Source: an uncultured Gammaproteobacteria bacterium
Lineage (GTDB): Bacteria; Pseudomonadota; Gammaproteobacteria; Pseudomonadales; Pseudohongiellaceae
Length of the DNA: 47,603 bases
Assembly: GCA_903862645.1 (NCBI GenBank)
Contig: CAIOZF010000224.1
Location: forward strand, 1 to 47,603
Reading direction: 5' to 3'
How positions within the stretch are numbered: the stretch's first letter is position 1; the number at the start of each line of letters is the position of its first letter. Shown in pieces: positions 31,718 to 39,711 of the stretch. Below the pieces are notes generated by a model that saw nothing but the letters and a program-made list of their open reading frames with translations, was not told the DNA's origin and made no database searches. The position numbers and the translations under genes are program-made.

Positions 31718-33589
31718 TTGAAGCACACCAGCCCCGCAGACTCCAGACCCCAATCGATCAGACCTGAACCGGTTGCCTCCAATCGGATCGCGAAATTTTT
31801 CTCCGTCTTCAAGTACAGCCGTGTGGCTATCGAGATCGTCTGGCGCGCCAGTGCCGGGCTGACCGTCATGATGGCGCTGACCACTTTACTGGCTGGCGTA
31901 CTGCCAGCGGCTATCGCCTATGTCGGTCAACTGATCGTGGATGCGGTCGTAATGGCGATTCAGACGGTGCCCGAGGTGCGCGATGCCGCCACCGATCAGG
32001 CTATCTTCTATGTGTTGTGCGAGGCCGGGCTGGTGGTCTTGATCACCGCTATTCAGCGCATCAACACTGTATGCCAGTCGATCCTGCGGGTGTTGCTGGG
32101 CAACGAGATCAACGTGATGATCCTGGAGAAGTCGCTCACGCTGGAGCTGGCGCACTTCGAGGATTCCGAATACTACGACAAGCTGACCCGCGCTCGGCGC
32201 GAAGCCTCCAGCCGCCCGCTCAGCCTGGTCATCCGTACCTTCGACCTGCTGCGGGAAACTATCTCGCTGGTCAGCTATGGTTTTCTGCTGTTTCAGTTCT
32301 CGCCCTGGGCTGTCTTGCTGCTGGGTTTTGCTGGCTTGCCAGCGTTTCTGGCCGAGGCGAAGTTCTCCGGTGAAGCGTTCCGCAACCAGCGCAGCCGCTC
32401 CGCCGAGCGCCGTATGCAGATCTACCTGGAGATGGTCCTGACTCGCGAAGACGGCGTGAAGGAAGTCAAACTGCTCAAGATTGGCCGTCTGTTCCTGCAG
32501 CGCTACATCGACATCTTCCACAATATCTACAAGGAAGACCGCAGCCTGGTGCTGCGGCGCGGCTTCTGGGGCTATGTGCTGGGCCTGATCTCCAGCGCGG
32601 CTTTCTATTTTGCCTATGGCTGGGTGGCCTTCGCTGCCATCGCGACGACCATCACTATCGGCCAGATGACCATGTACATCGCCGTGTTCCGTCAGGGCCA
32701 GAGTGCCGTGACCAACAGCCTCACGGCCATCAATGGCATGTACGAGGACAACCTGTACCTGTCGAATCTGGTGGAATATCTGGAGCACAAAGTTCCGGAG
32801 GCCAGCGGTCACAAGACTGAGGGGCCAGCTCCGAAGGATGGCATCCGCTTCGAGAATGTCAGCTTCTACTACCCGGAGAACCTCACCCCGGCACTCCACG
32901 AGCTGAACCTGCACATCAAGGCGGGTGAGAGTCTGGCTATCGTCGGTGAAAACGGCTCCGGCAAGACCACGTTGATCAAGCTGCTGACGCGACTCTACTC
33001 ACCGACCAGTGGCCGCATCCTGCTGGAGGGGCTCGACTTGCAAGAGTGGGACATCGAGACGCTGCGTCACAAGATCGGCGTAATCTTCCAGGATTTCAGC
33101 CGCTACCAGCTCAAGGTGAGCGACAACATCGGCATCGGCGACGTGGACAACATGGAGGTACGCCCTCAAGTGGAAGCCGCCGCGCGCGATGGACTCGCTG
33201 CCGACTTCATTCAGCACATGCCGCAGAGCTACGACACGCAGCTTGGCACCTGGTTCAAAGGCGGCAAGGAACTCTCCGGTGGCCAATGGCAGAAGATCGC
33301 CCTGGCCCGCGCCTTCATGCGCAACCACGCCGACGTGCTGATCCTGGACGAGCCGACTGCCGCCATTGACGCCAAAGCGGAAGCCGACATCTTCGCCCAC
33401 TTCCGCGAGCTGACCGCCGACCGCATCTCCATCATCATCTCGCACCGCTTCTCCACCGTTCGCATCGCCGACCACATCATCGTGCTCGACAAAGGCGCGA
33501 TCCTGGAGGAAGGCTCCCACGAAGCCCTGCTGGCGCGCGATGGGCAGTACGCGCACCTGTTCAAGCTGCAGGCACAAGGCTACATGTAA
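31718..33589 (+). CDS. ABC exporter half-transporter (fused permease-ATPase)
   Basis: A 623-residue ABC half-transporter. The membrane part (about 40-330) has six hydrophobic segments, starting VMMALTTLLAGVLPAAIAYVG. The ATPase has GENGSGKTTL (Walker A, 410-417 core), the Q-loop GVIFQDF, LSGGQ at 519-523, VLILDEPTAAID (Walker B, D544-E545), and IISHRFSTV with the H-loop. The substrate could be a lipid, peptide or drug. No ATG lies at a suitable place, so TTG 31718 (MKHTSP) is used, with GGAAG upstream at longer spacing; the start is uncertain. The ATPase is complete. Confidence 0.9.
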   Translation: MKHTSPADSRPQSIRPEPVASNRIAKFFSVFKYSRVAIEIVWRASAGLTVMMALTTLLAGVLPAAIAYVGQLIVDAVVMAIQTVPEVRDAATDQAIFYVLCEAGLVVLITAIQRINTVCQSILRVLLGNEINVMILEKSLTLELAHFEDSEYYDKLTRARREASSRPLSLVIRTFDLLRETISLVSYGFLLFQFSPWAVLLLGFAGLPAFLAEAKFSGEAFRNQRSRSAERRMQIYLEMVLTREDGVKEVKLLKIGRLFLQRYIDIFHNIYKEDRSLVLRRGFWGYVLGLISSAAFYFAYGWVAFAAIATTITIGQMTMYIAVFRQGQSAVTNSLTAINGMYEDNLYLSNLVEYLEHKVPEASGHKTEGPAPKDGIRFENVSFYYPENLTPALHELNLHIKAGESLAIVGENGSGKTTLIKLLTRLYSPTSGRILLEGLDLQEWDIETLRHKIGVIFQDFSRYQLKVSDNIGIGDVDNMEVRPQVEAAARDGLAADFIQHMPQSYDTQLGTWFKGGKELSGGQWQKIALARAFMRNHADVLILDEPTAAIDAKAEADIFAHFRELTADRISIIISHRFSTVRIADHIIVLDKGAILEEGSHEALLARDGQYAHLFKLQAQGYM

Positions 33590-33607
33590 GAGTCGACCCT
33601 CCTGTTC

Positions 33608-33634
33608 TGTGGGAGCCAGCCTGCTGGCGATAAG
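33608..33634 (+). repeat. REP-like palindromic element
   Basis: TGTGGGAGCCAGCCTGCTGGCGATAAG contains the GTGGGAGC head and GCGATAAG tail of Pseudomonas-type REP elements, with GCCAG-CCTG-CTGGC forming the stem. It lies between the ABC exporter and the DUF533 gene. A partial copy of the head (TGTAGGAGCGC) occurs at 42097, at the end of the SDR gene. RAYT transposases that move such elements are not in the window. Confidence 0.55.
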
Positions 33635-33731
33635 CCCAAGTGCTGCCCGTTATTCCTTGAGCAAAATCACGCTTCACTCCGGTCTCTGAAGCCAACGCAT
33701 TTACCCACTGAAACACTGGAAAGAGGCACAC

Positions 33732-34442
33732 ATGATTGATCCAAACAATTTGCTCCAACAATTCCTCGGTGGCGACATCGCCAACAAAATGCAACAGGCC
33801 GGCGGTTCCGCCCAACAGCAGCTCGATGGCATGGGCATGGGCGGCTTCGGCGGTGGTGCGGTGGTTGGTGGCATACTTGGCTTGCTGCTCGGCGGCAAGA
33901 AGATGCGCAAGATGGCTGGCGGAGTGGTTGGCTACGGCGGTGCTGCTGCCGCTGGCGCCATGGCTTTCAAGGCCTACCAGAACTGGCAGCAGGGCAAGGC
34001 TGCAGCTACTGCACCCGTCGCGACGCAGGCTGACCTTGGCCATGTTGATCCGCGTTTCCTGCCGGACGCAGCGCCCGCCGCCAATGGCCAGCCGTTCCAG
34101 CTGGTGCTGGTTCGCGCCATGATCGGTGCCGCCAAGGCCGACGGTCATATCGACGCGCAGGAGCAAAAGGTGCTTTTCGAACAGGTGGAAAAAATGCGCC
34201 TGGACGCTGAGAGCAAGGCCTTCGTCTTCGACGCGCTCACCCAGCCAGTTGACATCGCGGCGCTTGCTGCCTCTGTCAAGGGTATTGAACAGGCTACGGA
34301 GCTGTACTTGATCTCCCGTGTCGCCATCGATATCGATCATCCCGCCGAGCGGGCTTATCTGCAGGCGCTGGGGCATAAACTCAACTTGCCGGCCGACCTG
34401 ATCGCGCACTTGGATCATCAGGTCGACACCACTGAGAGCTAA
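33732..34442 (+). CDS. DUF533 (YebE-like) protein
   Basis: A 236-residue protein of the DUF533 family. The N-terminal half is glycine/methionine-rich with GGGAVVGGILGLLLGGKKM and VVGYGGAAAAGAMAFKAYQNW, which may insert in or associate with the membrane. The C-terminal half is a TerB-like helical domain: VLVRAMIGAAKADGHIDAQEQ, EKMRLDAESKAFVFDAL, and DIDHPAERAYLQALG, the metal-binding fold of tellurite-resistance TerB. E. coli YebE is the reference. A role in envelope stress is suspected for the family but not shown. AGAGGCAC precedes ATG 33732. The EVE gene follows 12 bases later. Confidence 0.88.
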   Translation: MIDPNNLLQQFLGGDIANKMQQAGGSAQQQLDGMGMGGFGGGAVVGGILGLLLGGKKMRKMAGGVVGYGGAAAAGAMAFKAYQNWQQGKAAATAPVATQADLGHVDPRFLPDAAPAANGQPFQLVLVRAMIGAAKADGHIDAQEQKVLFEQVEKMRLDAESKAFVFDALTQPVDIAALAASVKGIEQATELYLISRVAIDIDHPAERAYLQALGHKLNLPADLIAHLDHQVDTTES

Positions 34443-34454
34443 TAAGGAGCAAGA

Positions 34455-34916
34455 ATGGCCCAGTGGCTGGTCAAGACAGAGCCCGACGAGTGCAGTATCG
34501 ATGACCTGGCCGGCCGGCCTCAAAATCCGGTGGTCTGGGAGGGTGTGCGCAACTACCAGGCGCGTAATTTTCTGCGCGAGATGCGAGCGGGCGACCAGGT
34601 TTTCATCTACCACTCCAGCTGCAAACACATCGGTATTGCAGGGATCGCCCGGGTTGCCCGGGTGGCCTATCCGGACCCGGCGCAGTTCGACTCCGGCTCC
34701 GTGTATTTCGATGCCAAAAGCCCGCTTGAAAAGCCGCGTTGGGATGCCGTCGACCTGCTGTTTGTAGAGAAGTTTGTGCAGTTGCTGTCGCTGGACGCAC
34801 TCAAGGCGATGTCGGGGCTGGAGGGTTTGCCGCTCATCAAAGCCGGCAATCGGCTGTCAGTGATGCCGGTTGAGGATGAGGAGTGGCGGATGATAGTGAA
34901 CGCGGGGGGTACCTGA
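34455..34916 (+). CDS. EVE domain protein
   Basis: A 153-residue single-domain EVE (thymocyte nuclear protein 1-like) protein. The signature WLVKTEPDECSIDDL at the start, the VVWEGVRNYQARNFLREM block, and AGDQVFIYHSSC followed by GIAGIARV are all present. EVE domains are PUA-related and bind modified bases in DNA or RNA. Bacterial copies are thought to sense modified nucleotides. AAGGAG seven bases before ATG 34455 is a strong ribosome site. A two-sided terminator follows directly. It probably shares a transcript with the DUF533 gene. Confidence 0.9.
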   Translation: MAQWLVKTEPDECSIDDLAGRPQNPVVWEGVRNYQARNFLREMRAGDQVFIYHSSCKHIGIAGIARVARVAYPDPAQFDSGSVYFDAKSPLEKPRWDAVDLLFVEKFVQLLSLDALKAMSGLEGLPLIKAGNRLSVMPVEDEEWRMIVNAGGT

Positions 34917-34921
34917 GTGAA

Positions 34922-34951
34922 TAAAAAAAGGGGGCCGCAGCCCCCTTTTTC
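34922..34951. terminator. Two-sided hairpin terminator
   Basis: AAAAAAAGGGGGC and GCCCCCTTTTT pair perfectly around a CGCA loop, with an A-run before and a T-run after the stem. It can stop both the EVE gene (plus) and the converging sugar dehydrogenase gene (minus), whose stop is 19 bases beyond. Confidence 0.93.
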
Positions 34952-34969
34952 GTATTGCTGTGCAGCGTT

Positions 34970-36142
34970 TCAGCGCTCCACTGGCTCCAGCCGGAAAATG
35001 GGGGTTGGAGTAGCGCCAGCGCGGTCTTCGGTAGCTATGTAGATGTAGCCGTCCGGGCCCTGACGTACGTCACGGATGCGGCCAATGCCATAGGCCAGCG
35101 TGTCTTCGCGCACGACAGTCTTGTAGTCGTCACTCATGTACAGGTTGGCCAGTTGTTCGCCAGCCAGTCCGCCGGCGATGATGTTGCCGTACCACATGGG
35201 GAACTTGTCACCGGTGTAGACCATTACGCCTGACGCTGCGATAACCGGAGTCCAGAAGCGCACTGGCTGCTTCATATCGGCGACCGTGCTGGTCTGGTGA
35301 ATCGGTGCGCCGCTGACGTAGTTGACGCCGTAGCCAATCACTGGCCAGCCATAGTTGTTGCCAGCTTCGATGAGGTTCAACTCATCGCCGCCCTGCGGAC
35401 CGTGTTCGGTTTCCCACAGATCACCGGTTTCCGGGTGGAAGACCAGACCTTGCGGGCTGCGGTGGCCGTAGCTCCAGATCTCTGGCAGCACTCCGGCTTG
35501 ACCGACGAAGGGGTTGTCCGAAGGCACGCTGCCATCATCATTCAAGCGCACGATCACACCCTGGTGGTTGGAGTTGTCTTGTGCCGGGTGAGCAGCCAGA
35601 TCACCAGACGGCGGCGCCTGTCGGTCCCCCAGACTCAGGAACATATGGCCGTCCGGACTGAACGCCAGACGGCCACCGTAATGACCGGGCCGACCAGCGG
35701 CACTGGCGGCGAAAATTTCAACGACGTCAGTCAGCTGGTCGTTTTCGAAGCGCCCGCGCACGATGGCAGTCGTGGAGTTGTCACCGACCGGCTTGGCAAA
35801 GGTCAGATACACAAACTGGTTATTGCTAAAGTCCGGGTGAGGTACCACATCGAACAGCCCGCCCTGGCCGTTATAAAGCACTTCCGGTACGCCGGGAACC
35901 GCGTCCGGTAACAGTTTGCCGTCGCGCACGATGCGCAGACGACCTGGCTTTTCAGTGACGAGCATGTCGCCACCGGGCAACCAGGCCATGGACCAGGGCT
36001 GCATCAGGCCATCGACCACTGGAACTGCTCGATAGTTGTGGTGGGCAGAGTAAAAGATGTCATCGGATTGTGCGGCAGCGGGCAGAGCCACCGCCAGACA
36101 GAGGCTGGCACCGGCCAGGATTTGCAGAACGGGTTTTAACAT
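34970..36142 (-). CDS. Soluble PQQ-type sugar dehydrogenase (YliI-like)
   Basis: A 390-residue periplasmic protein of the Asd/YliI family, aldose dehydrogenases that use PQQ. The signal peptide ends ALPAAAQ. The propeller has GLMQPWSMAWLPGGDMLVTEKPGRL, FVYLTFAKPVGDNS, HYGGRLAFSPDGHMFLSLGDR, NSNHQGVIVRLN, EIWSYGHRSPQGL, and TEHGPQGGDELNLI, with the conserved HRSPQG and HGPQGGDE residues that contact PQQ and calcium. GGAG lies seven bases before ATG 36142. Electron acceptors are not in the window. Confidence 0.93.
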   Translation of the reverse strand: MLKPVLQILAGASLCLAVALPAAAQSDDIFYSAHHNYRAVPVVDGLMQPWSMAWLPGGDMLVTEKPGRLRIVRDGKLLPDAVPGVPEVLYNGQGGLFDVVPHPDFSNNQFVYLTFAKPVGDNSTTAIVRGRFENDQLTDVVEIFAASAAGRPGHYGGRLAFSPDGHMFLSLGDRQAPPSGDLAAHPAQDNSNHQGVIVRLNDDGSVPSDNPFVGQAGVLPEIWSYGHRSPQGLVFHPETGDLWETEHGPQGGDELNLIEAGNNYGWPVIGYGVNYVSGAPIHQTSTVADMKQPVRFWTPVIAASGVMVYTGDKFPMWYGNIIAGGLAGEQLANLYMSDDYKTVVREDTLAYGIGRIRDVRQGPDGYIYIATEDRAGATPTPIFRLEPVER

Positions 36143-36348
36143 GATGGTCTCCTAAGAAGCACGCGCGGCACGCGAACAGGCCGCAACAATATCAGTTGAA
36201 TGTGACGTCGTGCAATCCATGCCAACATGAAGCACGACGAGAGCACTGTGGGTCGCGAACAAGACCGCAGTGCGTGGGGAAAAATTCCGGTGAGGGGTCT
36301 TTCCAGGCACGAGGTTTTTGATGGCATGGCTAATAAAAAAAGTCGTCT
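36143..36348. other. Intergenic stretch, nothing identified
   Basis: This spacer separates the sugar dehydrogenase promoter and the end of brnA. I see neither gene, hairpin nor repeat. A short frame from 36227 into the brnA region is a shadow. Confidence 0.4.
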
Positions 36349-36624
36349 CTATCGAATTTCGCTCAACCTTTCCGCCATTCGTGTTTGCCAGCCAGCACCG
36401 GTAGCTTTCCAGCGTTCAATCACCTGTTCAGGTAAGCGGATGGAAATCAATTTACGAGGATTTTTTGATATAGGCCTACCGCCCTTGTTCACTGTCGCAC
36501 GAGCTAACATCTCTTCAGTAAGCTCTGGAAGTTCTTCCAGCTCTTCTGCTTCCAATGTGTGAGCATCAACCCGAGCCAGATCAGATTTCAAAGAGCGAAG
36601 CGAGGCGTGCTTGTTCGCGTTCAT
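36349..36624 (-). CDS. brnA: BrnA antitoxin
   Basis: A 91-residue antitoxin of the BrnA family. The linker and C-terminal part carry GRPISKNPRKLISIRLPEQVIERWKATGAGWQTRMAERL, the ribbon-helix-helix DNA-binding domain with the BrnA-specific W..TGAGWQ. The acidic N-terminal half (EAEELEELPELTEEML) likely wraps the toxin. It lies downstream of brnT and overlaps it by 44 bases, toxin first, as usual for BrnTA. It probably represses its own promoter. Confidence 0.93.
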   Translation of the reverse strand: MNANKHASLRSLKSDLARVDAHTLEAEELEELPELTEEMLARATVNKGGRPISKNPRKLISIRLPEQVIERWKATGAGWQTRMAERLSEIR

Positions 36625-36856
36625 TTGCCTTCCTCATGCTGAAAATGTGACGGTCCGCGCCACGCGGTGTGTAGCCCACAACAACCATCCGACCTGCCAA
36701 CATTCCAAAGCAGATAATTCGTTTTTCACCATAATCTTTGCGGATATCTTCGAATTCCACGGCGACGCCCTGAAAAACTATGGCCGCATCTGAGAAATCG
36801 AGCCCGCGCAGAATCAGAGCGCTCTCGCGTTTCTGAGGATCGAAAGTGATTTTCAC
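36581..36856 (-). CDS. brnT: BrnT ribonuclease toxin
   Basis: A 91-residue toxin of the BrnT family, small RelE-fold ribonucleases that stop translation. ITFDPQKRESALILRGLDFSDAAIVF opens the protein, the strand core is GEKRIICFGMLAGRMVVVGYTPRG, and the end has HIFSMRKANEREQ, the R..S.R.A...E motif of active members. Catalytic residues appear intact, so the pair should be functional. The start at 36856 lies next to an inverted repeat that may be the operator. Neighbouring phd and hicB fragments show that the locus gathered several toxin-antitoxin genes. Confidence 0.93.
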   Translation of the reverse strand: MKITFDPQKRESALILRGLDFSDAAIVFQGVAVEFEDIRKDYGEKRIICFGMLAGRMVVVGYTPRGADRHIFSMRKANEREQARLASLFEI

Positions 36857-36876
36857 TGTAGGTTATTGTATCTACA
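36857..36876 (-). promoter_or_regulatory. Inverted repeat and -10 in front of brnT
   Basis: TGTAG-GTTATTGTAT-CTACA is a five-base inverted repeat immediately before the brnT start on the minus strand. TACAAT inside it is one base from a consensus -10. A site that covers the promoter fits the known autoregulation of BrnTA by the ribbon-helix-helix antitoxin. The repeat is seen; its role is inferred. Confidence 0.55.
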
Positions 36877-37018
36877 TAAACATTAATGGGGAAGGTGCGC
36901 AGGATATTTCTAAAATGGCGCTTTCTATAGCTTTGAGATCAGCGCCTAGTCTGAGTGTAGGAGATAAATTTTAATCTGCACGGTAAACCAGACCAGCGAC
37001 TTTGGATTGAAATGGGAA
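36877..37018. other. Intergenic stretch between brnT and the hicB fragment
   Basis: This is an AT-leaning spacer with no gene. The upstream half would hold the -35 region of brnT, but no good match is present (TTCCCC at 17 bases from the -10). Confidence 0.35.
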
Positions 37019-37141
37019 CTAAGAGACTTCCAGAAATTCGATTGACGAAACAGAAGGCGGCGTTGCTATTCCATCAGCCTTGAGGCTTTCCAGATGTAAC
37101 TCAATGGCTTCGTGGATCCGTTCAATCACTTCCTGCCAGGG
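37019..37141 (-). pseudogene. C-terminal fragment of a HicB antitoxin gene
   Basis: On the minus strand WQEVIERIHEAIELHLESL, then KADGIATPPSVSSIEFLEVS and TAG (37019-37021). This is the end of the HicB-like fold: the EAIELHLE helix and the following strand are diagnostic. The N-terminal half and any hicA are missing. It is in the same frame as the phd fragment upstream, so a deletion appears to have joined the two. No start codon remains. Confidence 0.65.
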
Positions 37142-37165
37142 AATAAACCATAAACTCCATAGACG

Positions 37166-37267
37166 TCAGACATTCTCAGTGATCAGTTTAGGTTCTTTGC
37201 TCTCATGCAGATCGGCAAGGATTTTGGTCGCTTGGCGCTTGAGATTTGCTACAAGGTCTACTTTCAT
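37166..37267 (-). pseudogene. N-terminal fragment of a Phd/YefM antitoxin gene
   Basis: ATG 37267, after GGAGAA five bases upstream, starts MKVDLVANLKRQATKILADLHESKEPKLITENV and stops. This is the first 33 residues of a Phd/YefM antitoxin of the group with MKVELVTSLKRQATKIL and VLITEHG. The rest (the dimer core and toxin-binding tail) is lost at the junction with the hicB fragment. The start and ribosome site remain good, so a short peptide could still be made. Confidence 0.7.
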
Positions 37268-37460
37268 AAGAGTTCTCCGAAGGCGAAGGCAGAGCAAGTT
37301 CGTCGGCGTGGACACCGTAGGCATCCGCGCCTGTGATCGACCCCACCATTGCACCTACCAACCCTCTCGCCATTGAGTTACAGTCCCCCTGACCCCGCTT
37401 TGCGCACCACTGAACCTGCCCCTTTCCACCTTCCAAAAACAACAAGAAGAAGAGGACTCC
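37268..37460. other. Spacer with a possible further gene relic on the minus strand
   Basis: On the minus strand around 37300-37390 a frame reads GDCNSMARGLVGAMVGSITGADAYG, which recalls the C-terminal GRDCDSIA...GA motif of ADP-ribosylglycohydrolases. It could be a relic of a DarT/DarG- or DraG-type gene, but the match is short and from memory. The upstream region of the lipoprotein gene (AGAAGAAGAGGA before ATG 37461) is otherwise plain. Confidence 0.3.
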
Positions 37461-39653
37461 ATGATCATCAAGCGCCCGCTGCCCCTCGCCATTTCCATAC
37501 TCACTCTGCTGGCGCTGACCAGCTGTGGTGAAGAGGCCACGCCTGTTGCCACCACAGCTCCCGCAGCGCCTGCTTCGGTTCTGCCAACATTCGACAGCGA
37601 TGACATCGCTGGCAGCGTCTCGGGCCCCAATGGCCCTGAGGCGGGCGTGTGGGTGATTGCCGAGACGCGGGATTTGCCGACGTTGTATTCAAAAACGGTA
37701 GTCACAAATGAAGACGGTTTGTTCCTGATTCCTGACCTGCCAGGCGGCACCTATGTCGTGTGGGTGCGCGGTTATGGCCTGGTGGATTCGCCCAGGCTCA
37801 GCACGCAACCGGGAGTGACGCTGGATCTGCGCGCGGTGCCGGCGCCCGATGCGGCCACGGCGGCGCAGCTCTATCCGGCGGGCTACTGGTATTCGCTGCT
37901 GGAAGTTCCCGAGGCGCACGAGTTTCCGGGCACGGGGCAGGATGGCAATGGCATCGCCGAGGGCGTGCGTAATCAGGACGACTTCATCCGCCTCGTCAGC
38001 AATGGCGGCTGCGTGGTGTGTCACCAGATGGGCACTGAGGCCACGCGCACTATCCCCGACTTATTTGCGTCTGCCGAGAATTCCTTCGAGTCCTGGAATC
38101 AGCGCGTGCGTGCCGGTCAGGCGGGAGCCTTCATGACCAACACACTGGCTGGCATGGGCGACAAGCGCACGCTGCAGATGTACGCCGACTGGACCGACCG
38201 CATCGCGGCGGGCGAGTTGCCGCCGGTGCCGGAGCGTCCGCACGGGCTGGAGCGCAATGTGGTCATCACGCAGTGGGACTGGGCCGATCCGCGTGCCTAT
38301 CTGCACGACCTGGTGTCCACCGACCGGCGCGACCCGACAATAAATGCCTTTGGCCGCTTGTACGGCGCGCTGGAGGAATCGGCCGACTATCTTCCGGTGC
38401 TCGATCCGGTGACGCACGCCATATCTCAGGTGCCGGTGTTCCCGGAAGACCCGAACTACAACCCTCCGGTGGCGCCGCCCATGGGGCCGTCGGCCAACTG
38501 GGGCACCGAGGCGGTGTGGGACACTTCCACCACGGTGCACAACCCGATGATGGATCAGGACGGCCGTGTGTGGATTACGTCCCGCGCCCGCGATCCGGCC
38601 AACGTGCCAGCCTTCTGTGGCGAGGGCTCGGACCACCCTTCGGCGCACATGTTCCCGGTGGGCCGCTCCGGCCGCCATCTGGGCGTGTATGACCCGGCCA
38701 CGGATGTCTATACACCGATCAACACCTGCTTCGGCACCCATCACCTCATGTTTGCCGAAGACGCCGACAACACCCTGTGGACCAGCGGTGGCGGCGCCGT
38801 GGTGGGCTGGCTGAATACGCGGCAGTTTCTGGACACGGGCGACGCGGTGGCAGCGCAGGGCTGGACGCCGCTGATTCTGGACAGCAATGGCAATGGCGTG
38901 CGCGACGAAGGCTATGCGCAACCTGACGAGCCGCTTGACCCTGCGCGGGACAAGCGCGTTCAAGCGGGCTTCTATGCCGTGGCACCGGCCGCCGATGGCT
39001 CGGTGTGGGGCTCGACGTTGAGCTACCCGGGCGCGGTGCTGCGCATCGTGCCGGGAGCTGACCCGTCCACGACTGCGCTGACGGAAATCTACGAACTGCC
39101 GGTGGACGCCAACGGCAATGCCATCGAAGGCTTCTCGCCGCGCGGCATGGACATCGACCGCGACGGCGTGGCCTGGGTGGCACTCTCCAGCGGCCACATG
39201 GGCAGCTTCGATCGCCGCAAGTGCGAGGGGCCGCTCAATGGGCCGACTGCAAATGGCCAGCATTGCCCCGAAGGCTGGAGCTTCTACACCGAGCCGCTGC
39301 CGCAGTTCAAGAACCTCACGCAATCGGGCAGTTCCGAGGGCAGCTACTACACCTGGGTGGACCAGCACGACACTTTTGGTCTTGGCGCCAACACGCCGAT
39401 CAACACGGGCAATCAGTCGGGCGCGTTGCTGGTGCTGAACGATGGCGAATGGGTGCGGCTGACCGTGCCCTACCCGCTGGGCTTCTACACCAAGTGGCTG
39501 GATGGCCGCATCGACGACCCGGCTGCAGGGTGGAAAGGCCGGGGCCTGTGGTCCACGCTGAGCAGCCGCGCGCCCTTCCACATGGAGACGGGGCCGGGCA
39601 CGACGAGCAAGGTGTATCACTTCCAGATGCGGCCGGATCCGCTGGCGAAGTAG
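37461..39653 (+). CDS. Large lipoprotein with one haem site and propeller-like repeats
   Basis: A 730-residue protein with a lipobox at LALTSC (C22), so membrane-anchored. Residues 45-130 look like a carboxypeptidase-regulatory or CnaB-type domain (SGPNGPEAGVWVIAETRD, DGLFLIPDLPGGTYVVWVRGYG). C184-VV-C187-H188 is a c-type haem motif within a small helical domain. The C-terminal 450 residues carry repeats such as NPMMDQDGRVWITSRAR, FAEDADNTLWTSGGG and GMDIDRDGVAWVALSSGH, which suggest a virginiamycin-lyase-like propeller. I do not know a function. It is related in theme, not in sequence, to the proteins at 7700-10029. AGAGGA precedes ATG 37461. Confidence 0.75.
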   Translation: MIIKRPLPLAISILTLLALTSCGEEATPVATTAPAAPASVLPTFDSDDIAGSVSGPNGPEAGVWVIAETRDLPTLYSKTVVTNEDGLFLIPDLPGGTYVVWVRGYGLVDSPRLSTQPGVTLDLRAVPAPDAATAAQLYPAGYWYSLLEVPEAHEFPGTGQDGNGIAEGVRNQDDFIRLVSNGGCVVCHQMGTEATRTIPDLFASAENSFESWNQRVRAGQAGAFMTNTLAGMGDKRTLQMYADWTDRIAAGELPPVPERPHGLERNVVITQWDWADPRAYLHDLVSTDRRDPTINAFGRLYGALEESADYLPVLDPVTHAISQVPVFPEDPNYNPPVAPPMGPSANWGTEAVWDTSTTVHNPMMDQDGRVWITSRARDPANVPAFCGEGSDHPSAHMFPVGRSGRHLGVYDPATDVYTPINTCFGTHHLMFAEDADNTLWTSGGGAVVGWLNTRQFLDTGDAVAAQGWTPLILDSNGNGVRDEGYAQPDEPLDPARDKRVQAGFYAVAPAADGSVWGSTLSYPGAVLRIVPGADPSTTALTEIYELPVDANGNAIEGFSPRGMDIDRDGVAWVALSSGHMGSFDRRKCEGPLNGPTANGQHCPEGWSFYTEPLPQFKNLTQSGSSEGSYYTWVDQHDTFGLGANTPINTGNQSGALLVLNDGEWVRLTVPYPLGFYTKWLDGRIDDPAAGWKGRGLWSTLSSRAPFHMETGPGTTSKVYHFQMRPDPLAK

Positions 39654-39711
39654 GGATAGCACGGCATGAGGGACATGCTCGGATTGGATGATCGGAAGGG
39701 ACGAGGCAAAT

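Noticed and set aside
31886-32914. Minus-strand frame over the ABC exporter
   Set aside because: Antisense shadow of an intact transporter.
38061-39662. Long open frame antisense to the large lipoprotein gene
   Set aside because: Rich in Arg/His/Gly with no motif or signal; the plus-strand protein has lipobox, haem site and repeats.
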